The notes under the pieces are model-generated. The model saw only the letters and a list, made by a program, of their open reading frames with translations, made no database searches and was not told the DNA's origin. A stretch of DNA of 64,000 bases from positions 806,001 to 870,000 of the forward strand of contig CM020620.1 in NCBI GenBank assembly GCA_009829735.1, in the 5' to 3' direction. This DNA comes from Pyropia yezoensis. Lineage: Eukaryota > Rhodophyta > Bangiophyceae > Bangiales > Bangiaceae. Shown piece after piece: positions 10,012 through 18,942 of the stretch; position 1 is the stretch's first letter, and each line of letters begins with the position of its first letter. A program made the position numbers and the translations under genes.

Positions 10012-10047
10012 CCGCTGGGACTAAGAATGACCCAAAGGCTCCAGCGG
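9999..10047 (+). promoter_or_regulatory. candidate -1 ribosomal frameshift signal between gag and pol
   Basis: Slippery heptamer GGGAAAC (9999-10005) is in the gag frame as G_GGA_AAC. After a 6-base spacer that includes the gag stop, CCGCTGG (10012-10018) can pair perfectly with CCAGCGG (10041-10047). A -1 slip enters the pol frame, open from here to the pol ATG at 10050. Heptamer, spacer length and GC-rich stem all fit canonical -1 frameshifting; GGGAAAC is a known functional slippery site in some plant RNA viruses. Confidence 0.7.
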
Positions 10048-10049
10048 TA

Positions 10050-13000
10050 ATGAAGCGGGTTGCTTCACACTCACCGACCCATGGGAGAGTGAAGGTCCTG
10101 ACTCGACCTCGAGGGGTGAGGCCTAGAGACAAGGTCCCTCCTCAGAAGCACGACCCGAGTCGGATTGTGTCAGTGCTGGTAGGGAGTAACTACCAGGTCG
10201 CAGCTCGACTCTGGCTGCAGGATGGATATGAGTTTACCTCTCGTGTCATAGTCGACACAGGCTCTGCTGCCTCTCTCATTAGGCAAGACTTATTGCCAGA
10301 GGGGACAGATGTGAGTCCCGCCGGCTCACCCGAGTGGCGTATGTTTGATGTCAATGGGGGACTCCTCCCCATTGTTGGATCTATTGCATTGACTGTTTGC
10401 ATTGGGTTCTACCAGACGCAGGTGAACTTTGGAGTAGTCTCCAATATGTCAGTCCCCGTACTCCTGGGAACTGACTATCTGGACCTCCATGTCCCGGCCG
10501 TCTGTGGACCGGAAGGGGTAATCCGAATGCGTAATGGAGAGACTGTCCCCATATTGCGTAAAGGGAGGACTGTTTCCCCTACGACTCATCAACCTAGGGA
10601 AAACTCTCCCAAGGTTGGAGGCTCTACGACTCATGTACGAGTATGTAAGGGTACTGCAGTCCCGCCCCGATCAAGGACCTTTGTGCGAGTACGCACACGG
10701 TTTCGAGGGAATGGACTCGTTTCCCCCGTGGACCGAGTCTATCATACTCACCAAGTGCAAGTTGCATGGGGCCCCATGACTTGTGGGGATGACCAAACTT
10801 GGTGGGTGGAGGTCCTCAACACGTCGGAGGAACCTCGACGACTCCCCGGAGGCATGAAGATTGCGTCGATCTCTACCTTTGAGGGGAATGTCGTTGCTGT
10901 GACTCAACAGCAATGGAAGGATATTGGAACGGCAGGCTCTGCCGACCAATCGAGTTCATCGACGGCTAAGTCGCCGACGGTACATCGGGAGAACATCCCG
11001 GAGTGTTTACATGGACGACTGGATGAGTTAATCCAGAAGCATTACAATTTGTGGAATGGTGACCTTGGGCTCATCAAGGCCACCGAACACAGAATCGTGT
11101 TGAAGCCAGGGGCTAGGCCAGTTCGCCTGAGTCCCTACCGTATGGGACCAGACTCACGGGAACTCACCCGAGAGCAGGTCCAACGGATGCAAGACATGGG
11201 TGTCCTTGAGCCTTGCTCAAGTGAGTGGGCCAGTCCCATAGTCTTGGTGCCCAAGTCAGACGGCACGATGCGGATCTGCATCGATTATCGTAAGCTAAAC
11301 GAGCGGATGGTAAGGGATAGTTACCCCTTACCCCGTATGGACGATTGCCTCGACTCACTCGGTGAGGCACAGTACTTTTCCACGTTGGACTGCAACGCGG
11401 GGTACTGGCAGATACCCATCCGCAAGGAGGACAGACACTTGACCACCTTCACTTGTCACTGTGGAGTTTATCAGTGTACACGGCTCCCTTTCGGGCTTTG
11501 CAATGCACCTGCGACTTTCCAGCGTGCTATTGACTTGATACTTGCCGGAGTCAAGTGGCAGATCGCCCTGGTGTATCTGGACGATATCATTGTGTTCTCC
11601 GGGACTGCCGAAGAACACCTGTCCCACTTGGACAGAGTGTTTACCCTGTTCGGTGAAGCAGGAGTAACACTCAAACCTACGAAGTGTCACCTCTTTAGTA
11701 ATGAGGTGGAGTACCTCGGCCATATAGTCCGGCCAGGTCGCATTCTGGTCAATGAGAAGAACCTCATGGCCATCCGTCGGGCGAAGTTCCCCCAGACGCA
11801 GACACAACTCAGGAGCTTCCTGGGTATGTGTAACGTATACAGACGCTTTGTGGCGAACTATGCCAAAGTGTCTGCACCGTTGAACCACTTGGTAAGTTCC
11901 AAGATGCCCAAGCGCTTGGATGCTCCCAAGCCCCCGGAGCAAGAAGCGTTTGATAGGTTGCGAGAACTCCTTTGCAACCCACCGGTGTTAGCGATCCCCA
12001 GACCGGGGGCTCACTACATTGTTGATGTGGACGCAAGTTACGACCAACTTGGTTGTTGCTTACTCCAACAACAGCCTTCGGGGGAGTATTTACCCGTTGG
12101 CTACTTCAGCAAAGGACTCTCACCGGCCCAGAAGAACTATTCTGTGACGGAGGTAGAGGGCCTTGGCGTAGTATGGGCAGTCTCCATGCTACGGCCATAC
12201 ATCGAAGGAAGGAAGTTCCTCATTCGATGTGACCACAAGGCTTTGAAGTGGATACTCACCACTACAGCCTGTACGAATAACCGACTCAATCGATGGCGAC
12301 TCTGCCTCGCTGAGTTCGATTATGACGTTGAATATCGGCCAGGCCCGAAGCATGCGGTTGCGGACGCGTTGTCTCGCATTGGGAAAGACTCTTCCCCCAT
12401 CCCTGAGGAACTCCCTCATGTGGCAGTGACCACTCGCTCAGGAACTGTCCTCGACCCGAGGATGCCTGGCATGGCCAAGCTATTACCCGTGTCTCTGGCT
12501 GAGTTTGTCCAGGCACAGGAGAGCGACAAACTTTGTCGACGACTCAGGAAGGAGCTCGACCAGGCTCAACCGACTCGGCTCTTCCTGAATGACAACGGCA
12601 TACTCTGCCGTAAGGGATATACCCAGGGGGACAAGCAAGTCGTCGTCCCCAAGGAGTTACGCAAGAGTATCCTTCAACGGGAGCACTCCTCACCGTTGGG
12701 TGGACACCCAGGGTCTACGAGGATGTATCAGACCCTACGCAAGAAGTACTATTGGCCATCACTCGTGGCTGATGTGTACGGGTATGTAGCCGCATGCGCG
12801 ACTTGCGCAAAGAATAGACTCATGGAGTCCCGGCAGACTTCTTCCATGAGACTCTTTCCTGCAACAGAGCCGTTTGCAGCGATAGCAGTGGACTTACTCG
12901 GTCCACTACCACGAACACCTGAAGGATATGAGTACCTTCTGGTGATGTGTGATCGCTTTACTAAGCTCACACGGGTATCCCCGCTCAAGGATATCACAGC

Positions 13001-14030
13001 CGTGGACGTTCTGAGTGAGTTACTCGACGTCTGGGTTGCCAGTTATGGCATCCCCGACTCTATCCTTTCGGATAACGGACCACAGTTTGCGTCCGTCCTG
13101 TATCAGGGAGTCATGAAGATGTTGGGGGTGCAGACGAATTTCGCAACCCCTTACCACCCCCAGACTAATGGGCAGGTGGAACGATTCAACAGGACTCTAG
13201 TGCGCCAGTTGCGTCACTATGTCCATGACCATGTAGTCACATGGGCTCGTTATGCGTCACTACTCGTGACAGCATACAACTCCCAGGTACACAGTAGTAC
13301 GGGAGAGGCACCGTTTGCCTTCGTCTGCCCCCGACGACTTCCGTCAGTAGCTGTGGAGCGTCTCACCCAGACAGAGGGTGAGACTTCGACTCAAACACCG
13401 AGTCAGGCGAAAGCCTCCCTACTCCAGAGACTGGAGGAGATGATACCCCTTGTCCGGGCTACTATGGAGAAGGCCCAAGCTCGTTACAAGAGGTACTTCG
13501 ATGTCCGAGTCAGACATCGTCGCGATCCGCTCCGAGTTGGAGATTGGATTTATGTCAACTCCCACGACAATAAGGGAGGGAAATTGGTCTTCAAAACTCT
13601 GGGACCATGTCACATCCTTAAGACGGATGGACGGCGGTTAACCATCGAGAGTGATGATGGTATCCGGACGATAAATGGGAATCACGCGACTCGCGCACCC
13701 GAACCCCCAGAGGGAGATCCCGCTTGGGAAAGGGCCTTGCAAGCATGGAAAGTCCCATCCTTGCCGACCTCCTCCAATAAATCGTTGGAGGCGGTGTTCG
13801 ACAAGTTTGTCGGACACGGGTACGATGAGTCGGGGCGACTCATGCTCCGAGTCAGGTGGTTCGGGTATGGACCAACTTCCGACACATGGGAGTTTGTAGA
13901 GGACCTACCAGTAGAGAGGGTCCGTAGATACTGCCAGGCTGCGGGCATATCTATACGCCGACGTAGCACTCGTACGTCGGGGGATGAAGTCCCTGCTCCA
14001 AGTCAGAGCAGAGCGGCAAGCCAACCATGA
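10050..14030 (+). CDS. pol: chromovirus Pol: protease, RT, RNase H, integrase, chromodomain
   Basis: 1326 residues from ATG 10050 to TGA 14028-14030, in the -1 frame relative to gag and probably fused to it. Approximate domains: aspartic protease with DTG at residues 69-71; reverse transcriptase with YLDD at 509-512; RNase H with VDVDAS near 660 and ADALSRI near 770; integrase HHCC zinc finger at 878-920; DDE core with Asp 948 (VDLLGPLP), Asp about 1008 (SDNGPQFAS) and Glu about 1044 (VERFNRTL), the D,D-35-E spacing. A basic GP(F/Y)-like module follows (KTLGPCHI). The C-terminal chromodomain spans about 1248-1300 (LMLRVRWFGYGPTSDTWEF). Chromodomains of chromoviruses bind modified histone tails and direct insertion to heterochromatin. 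No stop or frameshift was seen. Confidence 0.95.
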   Translation: MKRVASHSPTHGRVKVLTRPRGVRPRDKVPPQKHDPSRIVSVLVGSNYQVAARLWLQDGYEFTSRVIVDTGSAASLIRQDLLPEGTDVSPAGSPEWRMFDVNGGLLPIVGSIALTVCIGFYQTQVNFGVVSNMSVPVLLGTDYLDLHVPAVCGPEGVIRMRNGETVPILRKGRTVSPTTHQPRENSPKVGGSTTHVRVCKGTAVPPRSRTFVRVRTRFRGNGLVSPVDRVYHTHQVQVAWGPMTCGDDQTWWVEVLNTSEEPRRLPGGMKIASISTFEGNVVAVTQQQWKDIGTAGSADQSSSSTAKSPTVHRENIPECLHGRLDELIQKHYNLWNGDLGLIKATEHRIVLKPGARPVRLSPYRMGPDSRELTREQVQRMQDMGVLEPCSSEWASPIVLVPKSDGTMRICIDYRKLNERMVRDSYPLPRMDDCLDSLGEAQYFSTLDCNAGYWQIPIRKEDRHLTTFTCHCGVYQCTRLPFGLCNAPATFQRAIDLILAGVKWQIALVYLDDIIVFSGTAEEHLSHLDRVFTLFGEAGVTLKPTKCHLFSNEVEYLGHIVRPGRILVNEKNLMAIRRAKFPQTQTQLRSFLGMCNVYRRFVANYAKVSAPLNHLVSSKMPKRLDAPKPPEQEAFDRLRELLCNPPVLAIPRPGAHYIVDVDASYDQLGCCLLQQQPSGEYLPVGYFSKGLSPAQKNYSVTEVEGLGVVWAVSMLRPYIEGRKFLIRCDHKALKWILTTTACTNNRLNRWRLCLAEFDYDVEYRPGPKHAVADALSRIGKDSSPIPEELPHVAVTTRSGTVLDPRMPGMAKLLPVSLAEFVQAQESDKLCRRLRKELDQAQPTRLFLNDNGILCRKGYTQGDKQVVVPKELRKSILQREHSSPLGGHPGSTRMYQTLRKKYYWPSLVADVYGYVAACATCAKNRLMESRQTSSMRLFPATEPFAAIAVDLLGPLPRTPEGYEYLLVMCDRFTKLTRVSPLKDITAVDVLSELLDVWVASYGIPDSILSDNGPQFASVLYQGVMKMLGVQTNFATPYHPQTNGQVERFNRTLVRQLRHYVHDHVVTWARYASLLVTAYNSQVHSSTGEAPFAFVCPRRLPSVAVERLTQTEGETSTQTPSQAKASLLQRLEEMIPLVRATMEKAQARYKRYFDVRVRHRRDPLRVGDWIYVNSHDNKGGKLVFKTLGPCHILKTDGRRLTIESDDGIRTINGNHATRAPEPPEGDPAWERALQAWKVPSLPTSSNKSLEAVFDKFVGHGYDESGRLMLRVRWFGYGPTSDTWEFVEDLPVERVRRYCQAAGISIRRRSTRTSGDEVPAPSQSRAASQP

Positions 14031-14158
14031 GTACAAACGCATACCATGGTTCTTCAAAGATTCTCTACTAACAAAGCCGACTATGGCACAATACAAAACG
14101 AGAAGAACACACACCACTCTTCTCGCCAAGAAAAGAACAAGTCGTTCGACCGCTGACT

Positions 14159-15766
14159 CTAGCGTTCCGTATGCCCACCCCCACCACTATAGGGACCGCC
14201 CGACCACGAACCCCCAGGGTCGTAGGCCGGTAGCGGAGGGGCGTAACCCACTCGGGAAGGCCCCGGAGTGGAAGCACTGGGAGGGGCCCGCCGACTCGCG
14301 GACCCATCCCCGTCGTAAGAAAGATGTCCGGAGGTACTCCCTCCGTGACGCGGAAGCTGCTGCTGAGTCGACAGCAGCCGTTGGACAAACTCGTGTCCAA
14401 CCGCGAGGCGAGTGACCTCAGCTGCCAATGACTGTCGCGCCGTGGCTGAGTCGCCCGACGCGAGGAAGTGACTGACACGCCGGGTGACCCAAGCCAACGT
14501 GTCAAGGGAGGCCACGAGTGAGGCCTCCACCGTGGCGTCATACATGATGGCTCCCAAGTTGGGAAGCATCTCGCCGACGCCACGCGCAATCGGCATCGGG
14601 ACCGGAGTTCGGACCCGTAGCGAGCCCAACGCCACGTCGGGGAAGGGTTCGAGGAACTGGAAGGGTGGAGCCTGAGTCGGCTCCACACCCCCCGAGGTCG
14701 GAGTCGCGACCCGCGGGGAAGACGTCGGCACAGCTCGCCCGCGGCTTCGAGGGGCTCCTCGATGAGCACCACGACGAGTCGTCGCCGATGACGTCGCCCA
14801 CCCAGAGCCAGGGGGCGACGTAGAGGGAGTAACCCCCTCCGCGGAGGGAAGGGAAGGGTCCCCCAACCCCTCACGCAGGAGCAGCTGCCCCTGCACCAGA
14901 GTATGGGTGACATGGACGAACTCCCGGGGTGGCTCACTCTCCAACCCCGGCTCTGAACGCTTGTTGCGGCGGAGGAAGGGGTCCAGCTGCGCCCAATCGA
15001 GTCGATTGTGCAGGGTGACCATACCCTTGAGGAGGAACGGAGCCAGGTCCCCCGCGCCCAAGGCTAACCAGTGGAAGCCAAGGGTTTCCATACCCTCCAC
15101 CAGAGCCGGTGGGAGGTGCCACAGGTAACCCCGATGGACTACATCGGAGTACCAGCCCCGAGCCACCACGACCACCCAGTGCGTGGCGAGGTAGAAGAAG
15201 ACCCGGTTGCCCTCCGAGCTGGAGCGTAGCACGGAGCCAAAGTAGGCAACGAGGAGGGGGATCCGAGCCGGAAACCCACGAGGTACCTCCACTGTCTCGC
15301 ACCACCCTGGGAGAAGAGGGTACTGGTGCTCACGCTCCTCCAGAGGTACGTGGGTGAACTCCACCCGCGACCCGTGGATGAGGAAGCCCGAGGAGCCCCG
15401 TAGTCGGAACTCCTCTCGCACCACACCGTGTTGGGCGTGGGCGTCCTCTCCGCCCAGGTAGGGACGAGGAAGGGCACACCACTCGGTAGACACCACCGCG
15501 TGGGTGTCGTCGATCTCCACGTCGCCCGACCCCATGGCGAGGAAGGTTGACAACGCCTGGACTTCAGGCGCGTCCGCCAGGCAGAGTAGCGCTGGTAGGT
15601 CGCAGACCACCCCATCAGGTAGAGTCACCTGGTTGGGGTACCGACGAGTCCGGCGGTACCATACGTCGGTCCGCCGTGGCTCGGGGATGATCAAGTAGAC
15701 ATCCTTGAGCTTGCAGTCGGGAAGCTCCCCGACTGACTTGGGAGGCGCCCAGGCTCGGGACCCCAT
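14159..15766 (-). CDS. antisense ORF of the chromovirus, function unknown
   Basis: 535 residues from ATG 15764-15766 to TAG 14159-14161, on the strand opposite gag-pol, between pol and the 3' LTR. The frame stays open upstream to about 15990 without another ATG. A different-frame ATG at 16065 (MAGEPSRPLSPSPTSLSDKR) opens a Ser/Pro/Arg-rich stretch that could join by a frameshift or an intron. The middle looks like a folded globular domain: KDVYLIIPEPRRTDVWYRRT, LPDGVVCDLPALLCLADA, FFYLATHWVVVVARGWYSDV, and a hydrophobic helix around LGAGDLAPFLLKGMVTLHNR. The last 200 residues are Pro/Ser/Gly-rich. I recognise no family; it is not an envelope (no clear signal peptide or transmembrane anchor). 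Antisense ORFs in this place are known in some plant gypsy elements such as Grande and RIRE2. Confidence 0.75.
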   Translation of the reverse strand: MGSRAWAPPKSVGELPDCKLKDVYLIIPEPRRTDVWYRRTRRYPNQVTLPDGVVCDLPALLCLADAPEVQALSTFLAMGSGDVEIDDTHAVVSTEWCALPRPYLGGEDAHAQHGVVREEFRLRGSSGFLIHGSRVEFTHVPLEEREHQYPLLPGWCETVEVPRGFPARIPLLVAYFGSVLRSSSEGNRVFFYLATHWVVVVARGWYSDVVHRGYLWHLPPALVEGMETLGFHWLALGAGDLAPFLLKGMVTLHNRLDWAQLDPFLRRNKRSEPGLESEPPREFVHVTHTLVQGQLLLREGLGDPSLPSAEGVTPSTSPPGSGWATSSATTRRGAHRGAPRSRGRAVPTSSPRVATPTSGGVEPTQAPPFQFLEPFPDVALGSLRVRTPVPMPIARGVGEMLPNLGAIMYDATVEASLVASLDTLAWVTRRVSHFLASGDSATARQSLAAEVTRLAVGHEFVQRLLSTQQQLPRHGGSTSGHLSYDGDGSASRRAPPSASTPGPSRVGYAPPLPAYDPGGSWSGGPYSGGGGHTER

Positions 15767-16065
15767 AGGAGGACGGGGCCGCGGCGGGAGTAGCAGCCGC
15801 GACTCAGGAAGGCGGGGGATGGGAGTCACATCCCCTTCCGCCACCGGGTTGGAAGACCCATCCCCCGGTGGGACCAAAGCCGAGGGGGCAGTAGGAGGTG
15901 ATGGAGCGAGGCGGCCGCCTCCGACCCTCGCCCGGGACGAGTCGTCTCCATGGCCGACCCCCGGCTGAGAGACTCCTCAGTCCCGAGGGCCTCCTCTCCC
16001 GCCCGTCGCTTGTCCGACAGAGACGTCGGAGACGGGGACAAAGGCCGACTCGGCTCACCCGCCAT

Positions 16066-17060
16066 CTTGAATAACCTTGACCAACTCGGTGAGGTTGAGC
16101 ACGGGAGGGGGATACGACCCGCTCCCCCTCCTTGACCGCCACCAGGTTAACTCAACCTGGGCCTTGAACAACAGGGGGGGACACGACCCACACCCCCCAA
16201 CGACAACAAAGAAGCCCGACACAAGGGGCAGCGCGGGGAAAACACAACCCCGCCGACGAAGAGCAACAAGGGGGGGACACAACCCACGCCCCCACCGACA
16301 ACGAAGACGCCCGACACAGGGGCAGGGAGGGGGAAGGCACCACCCCAAGCGGCGACACAAACCGCACGGCGGGAAGAGACAGACCCGCCGACGCGAAGGA
16401 GCAGCGGCGGGAAGACACACACCCGCCCGCACACACGAAGGGGAGAGAAGACCCCGCACCGGCGGCCGAGTACCACCGCCGGCGACCGAGTGCAACACCC
16501 CCAACTCGGGGTGCGCACACCCCTCAACCCTGACTAGAAGGGGGGGGGGAAAGAGTGAAGAACACCCCGCAGAGAGCCAGCTGGGGGTGGATCGAGCTCT
16601 AAGGGGGGGACACAACCCGACCCCTCGAGAGCAACCGTACCCCAACTGAAGGGGCAGGTGCAGGTCGACGTTCCGAGTGAGAACGTCGACGCCCTACTCC
16701 TCCAGTTGAGGGGCAGGGGGTGTGGCGGAGGAACGCCGACACCCAGGTTAGGGGGCCCACCCACACGGGAGTCCACCCGTGGAGCACCCTGACCAGGTGG
16801 GGGACGACTTTCCCCCCACACCTGTTTCGCGTGGAGGGGGCTCCTCTACCCAGGTTAGGGCAGAGAGCGCACCCCACGGAGAGGGACTGCCTCTCCCGGA
16901 GGGCCCCGCCGGACGCGAGTGCAACCCCGGCGTAACCCTGGTGCACGCTAGACGCCAGCGATGCACCGTACTTTGCATCCCGACTCGGGAATTGCATCCT
17001 CCTCTCCCGGTCACGGCGACTCGCAGCTGATTGGACGTCCACCGGGACGGCTGGACTTTT
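16066..17060. repeat. chromovirus 3' spacer with recurrent G-run motifs and a hairpin
   Basis: Non-coding region between the antisense ORF and the polypurine tract. A motif of five or more G followed by A(C/T)AC(A/G)ACCC recurs near 16106, 16174, 16270 and 16603. GTCGACGTTC (16664-16673) and GAACGTCGAC (16681-16690) form a perfect 10-bp hairpin. The open frames here are shadows of the repetitive composition. Confidence 0.55.
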
Positions 17061-17073
17061 GAGAAGGGGGAAA
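17061..17073 (+). promoter_or_regulatory. polypurine tract
   Basis: GAGAAGGGGGAAA immediately precedes the 3' LTR, the expected plus-strand primer site. Confidence 0.85.
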
Positions 17074-17612
17074 TGTGGGAGATTGGGCCGGAATTCGGTA
17101 CCAATACTTTGGAGATTCGGGTCAAGTGGACCTGACCGGAAGTCGAAATTCACCCGACCCACGATGGTGAAACTTCTGACTTCTGGACGGAAACTCGACT
17201 AGGACTTCCGACATACTAGAGCAGGGTAATGCTGCTGGTATTTGTTTCTTGGGATTTTTGCACGGGAGCCAGACGGATTTCTACGCTTTGAGTGCTTTGC
17301 ATGTGGAGTGATATGATTGGTTTGTTTGAGGGTTCATTTTCTGAGTGTTTTGAGGGGTTGCGTGAGCGTGTGAGGAGGGTTGATAAGGAGGGACAGCAAG
17401 GCGGGGAGGGCCCACCTTGGCTGGCCGAGCAAGTAAACACCGTCTGGCTCCGACACATCTTGTTCGTGCCTTGGTGAGCTGACCCGTTCACCACACGCAA
17501 GTTCCGTGTTCGGCTGTGTGGAGGTGCTTGCTTCCGGTGTCCCAAGTTGGGATATCGGCAATACTCCTCTTCCTTCCCTGACTCGGGGTTGGTGGTTGGG
17601 AGTACTGCTACA
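17074..17612 (+). repeat. 3' LTR of the chromovirus
   Basis: 539 bp copy of 7392-7930, TG...CA, followed by target duplication CTACG (17613-17617). Confidence 0.95.
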
Positions 17613-17617
17613 CTACG

Positions 17618-17784
17618 TCCCTCGTACGCGCGCCAATCTCCGGGTTGATGGCTACCCCTCTCCCCCCCCCTTCCCGGTTGCGCCCACTTTCCCCCTCCAC
17701 GGGGACAATACTGTCAACTGGACAGTCCCGTGGGCGGCCCGGCCAGCGGCGGCTGTGAGCCGCGGGCGGGCGCAGGCCGTTTGA
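17618..17784 (+). pseudogene. tyrosine recombinase, 3' remnant after the chromovirus
   Basis: It continues the recombinase frame of 6365-7391 (after WFGRY: V, PRTRANLRVDGYPS...) through B1 and into A2, ending at TGA 17782-17784. It is separated from its 5' part by the 10.2 kb insertion. Confidence 0.7.
17649..17680 (+). repeat. B1 repeat of the DIRS-type element
   Basis: 32 bp, TGGCTACCCCTCTC... ending CCCGGTTG, identical to B2 at 18297-18328 and directly abutting A2. Confidence 0.8.
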
Positions 17785-18112
17785 ACCGGCCTGGCGTAAG
17801 CGGCGCCTCCCACGGCCATGAGCCGTTTCGGCTCCCGGCGCTGGCGCCACCGCCACCCAAGGTGGCACCGCCACCCAAGGCGGCACCCCTCGCCAAGCGG
17901 CGCACAGAGGCGGCCGCCGCGCACCCCCCCCCCTTCACCGCCGCCACGGGCGGTGGCTACGCCCGCGCCTGGGCGGGAGCCAACGCCCGCCCACTGACGC
18001 CGACGGCAGGCCCCGCACCCGACGCCGGCCGGGGACCGGAGCGGCATAAGACGGCCGGGCCGCCCACCCACCACTGCCGGCGGCGGACGGCAACGTCCTC
18101 CCTCTTGCCGCG
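17681..18112 (+). repeat. A2 repeat of the DIRS-type element
   Basis: 432 bp, near-identical to A1 (2573-3004). Confidence 0.85.
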
Positions 18113-18296
18113 CCCCTCGCCTCCCCAGCGCTTCCGGCGCTGCTGCCGGGGGGGCGAGAGGCTAACGCCCTTTGTCTTGGTAGCGGAGGCCGGCGAGTAG
18201 CGCCGGCCCCCGACTTGGCCAGGCGAGACCTGCACTCGTTGTTTTTCCTCCTGTAATTGCTCTCTCCCATGTCCAATTAAAGCAGTCAACGTTCCT

Positions 18297-18328
18297 TGGC
18301 TACCCCTCTCCCCCCCCCTTCCCGGTTG
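18297..18328 (+). repeat. B2 repeat, right end of the DIRS-type element
   Basis: 32 bp copy of B1, followed by unrelated flank ATCCCAAGG. Between A2 and B2 (18113-18296) lie 184 bp with no partner elsewhere in the window. Confidence 0.8.
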
Positions 18329-18940
18329 ATCCCAAGGATTTTATAGGCTGATGACCGACGACTTGCTGCGCTGCGGGCCATCCGTTACTTAACAGGTTCG
18401 GCCAGGATTGGTCGAGAGCTCGGCACCAGGTCCCCACGTTAACAGAGATGCCACATTCTATTGGCCAGCTGAATTGGGAATCTCGTATGTGCACGGTTGT
18501 TGCTTGGCCAGGGCTGGTTGGCTAGGACTTCAGAGAAAAGCCTTGTCCATCGTTGGTGGCCGATGCCTCTTTTGCATGGGAGCGGCTGCTCTCCCAGATG
18601 GAATCGTGACGCACGGGGCTGTCGGAGACCACGTGGGTCCGTGCGTGCGCTGGCGCGCCACGGGAGGCTGACGATTCTGACAGGGACAGTAAAGTACACC
18701 TGTCCCGATGCGAAAGTCGCGCGGGAGGGGCTGACAAACCGTGACAGCGACATCGCAGAAATCCCGCTGCAGGAATCGCGTCGGACCAATACAGTCTTTC
18801 TCCATTGCTGTGACATCCTTTCTTGGGTACGGTGTCTACACACGCGCGATGCTACAGATTCACACCGCGCTTGTTTCCCCTCAAGTATGTGCGCGCCACT
18901 TTCCTGGGGGAGAGACGTTCAGACAGCAAACGCTTGTGGG
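18329..18940. other. unique flank between DIRS element and MITE
   Basis: Moderate GC, no recognisable gene. Short open frames on both strands have no domain signature. Confidence 0.3.
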
Positions 18941-18942
18941 TA

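Larger units (their letters stand above)
7392..17612 (+). mobile_element. Ty3/gypsy chromovirus LTR retrotransposon, near-intact, about 10.2 kb
   Basis: Two direct 539 bp LTRs beginning TGTGGGAGATTGGG and ending TACTGCTACA flank gag, pol and a 3 kb 3' region. The target duplication CTACG is exact at 7387-7391 and 17613-17617. I count about five LTR differences, under 1%, so the insertion is fairly recent and clearly younger than the decayed host element. Pol order (protease, RT, RNase H, integrase, chromodomain) places it in the Metaviridae chromovirus clade. Base composition is far less GC-rich than the flanking DNA. An antisense ORF occupies the usual env position. Confidence 0.95.
2573..18328 (+). 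mobile_element. DIRS/PAT-type tyrosine-recombinase retrotransposon, degenerate, split by a nested chromovirus
   Basis: The order is gag-like, RT, RNase H, adenine-methyltransferase-like, tyrosine recombinase, as in DIRS-order elements. Termini have split direct repeats: A1 at 2573-3004, then the coding region, then B1 at 17649-17680 abutting A2 at 17681-18112, then B2 at 18297-18328. A1 and A2 are both 432 bp and nearly identical; B1 and B2 are both 32 bp. This is the A1-ORFs-B1-A2-B2 plan of PAT/Ngaro-like elements, which integrate through a recombinase and circular intermediates and leave no target duplication. About 184 bp of unique sequence separates A2 from B2, which the textbook plan does not predict. 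The coding frames carry three stops and no good ATG, so this copy is dead. Without the 10.2 kb insertion it would be about 5.5 kb. Confidence 0.85.

Noticed and set aside
14159-15766. Envelope gene in the chromovirus
   Set aside because: The frame is antisense, with no signal peptide, fusion peptide or clear transmembrane anchor.
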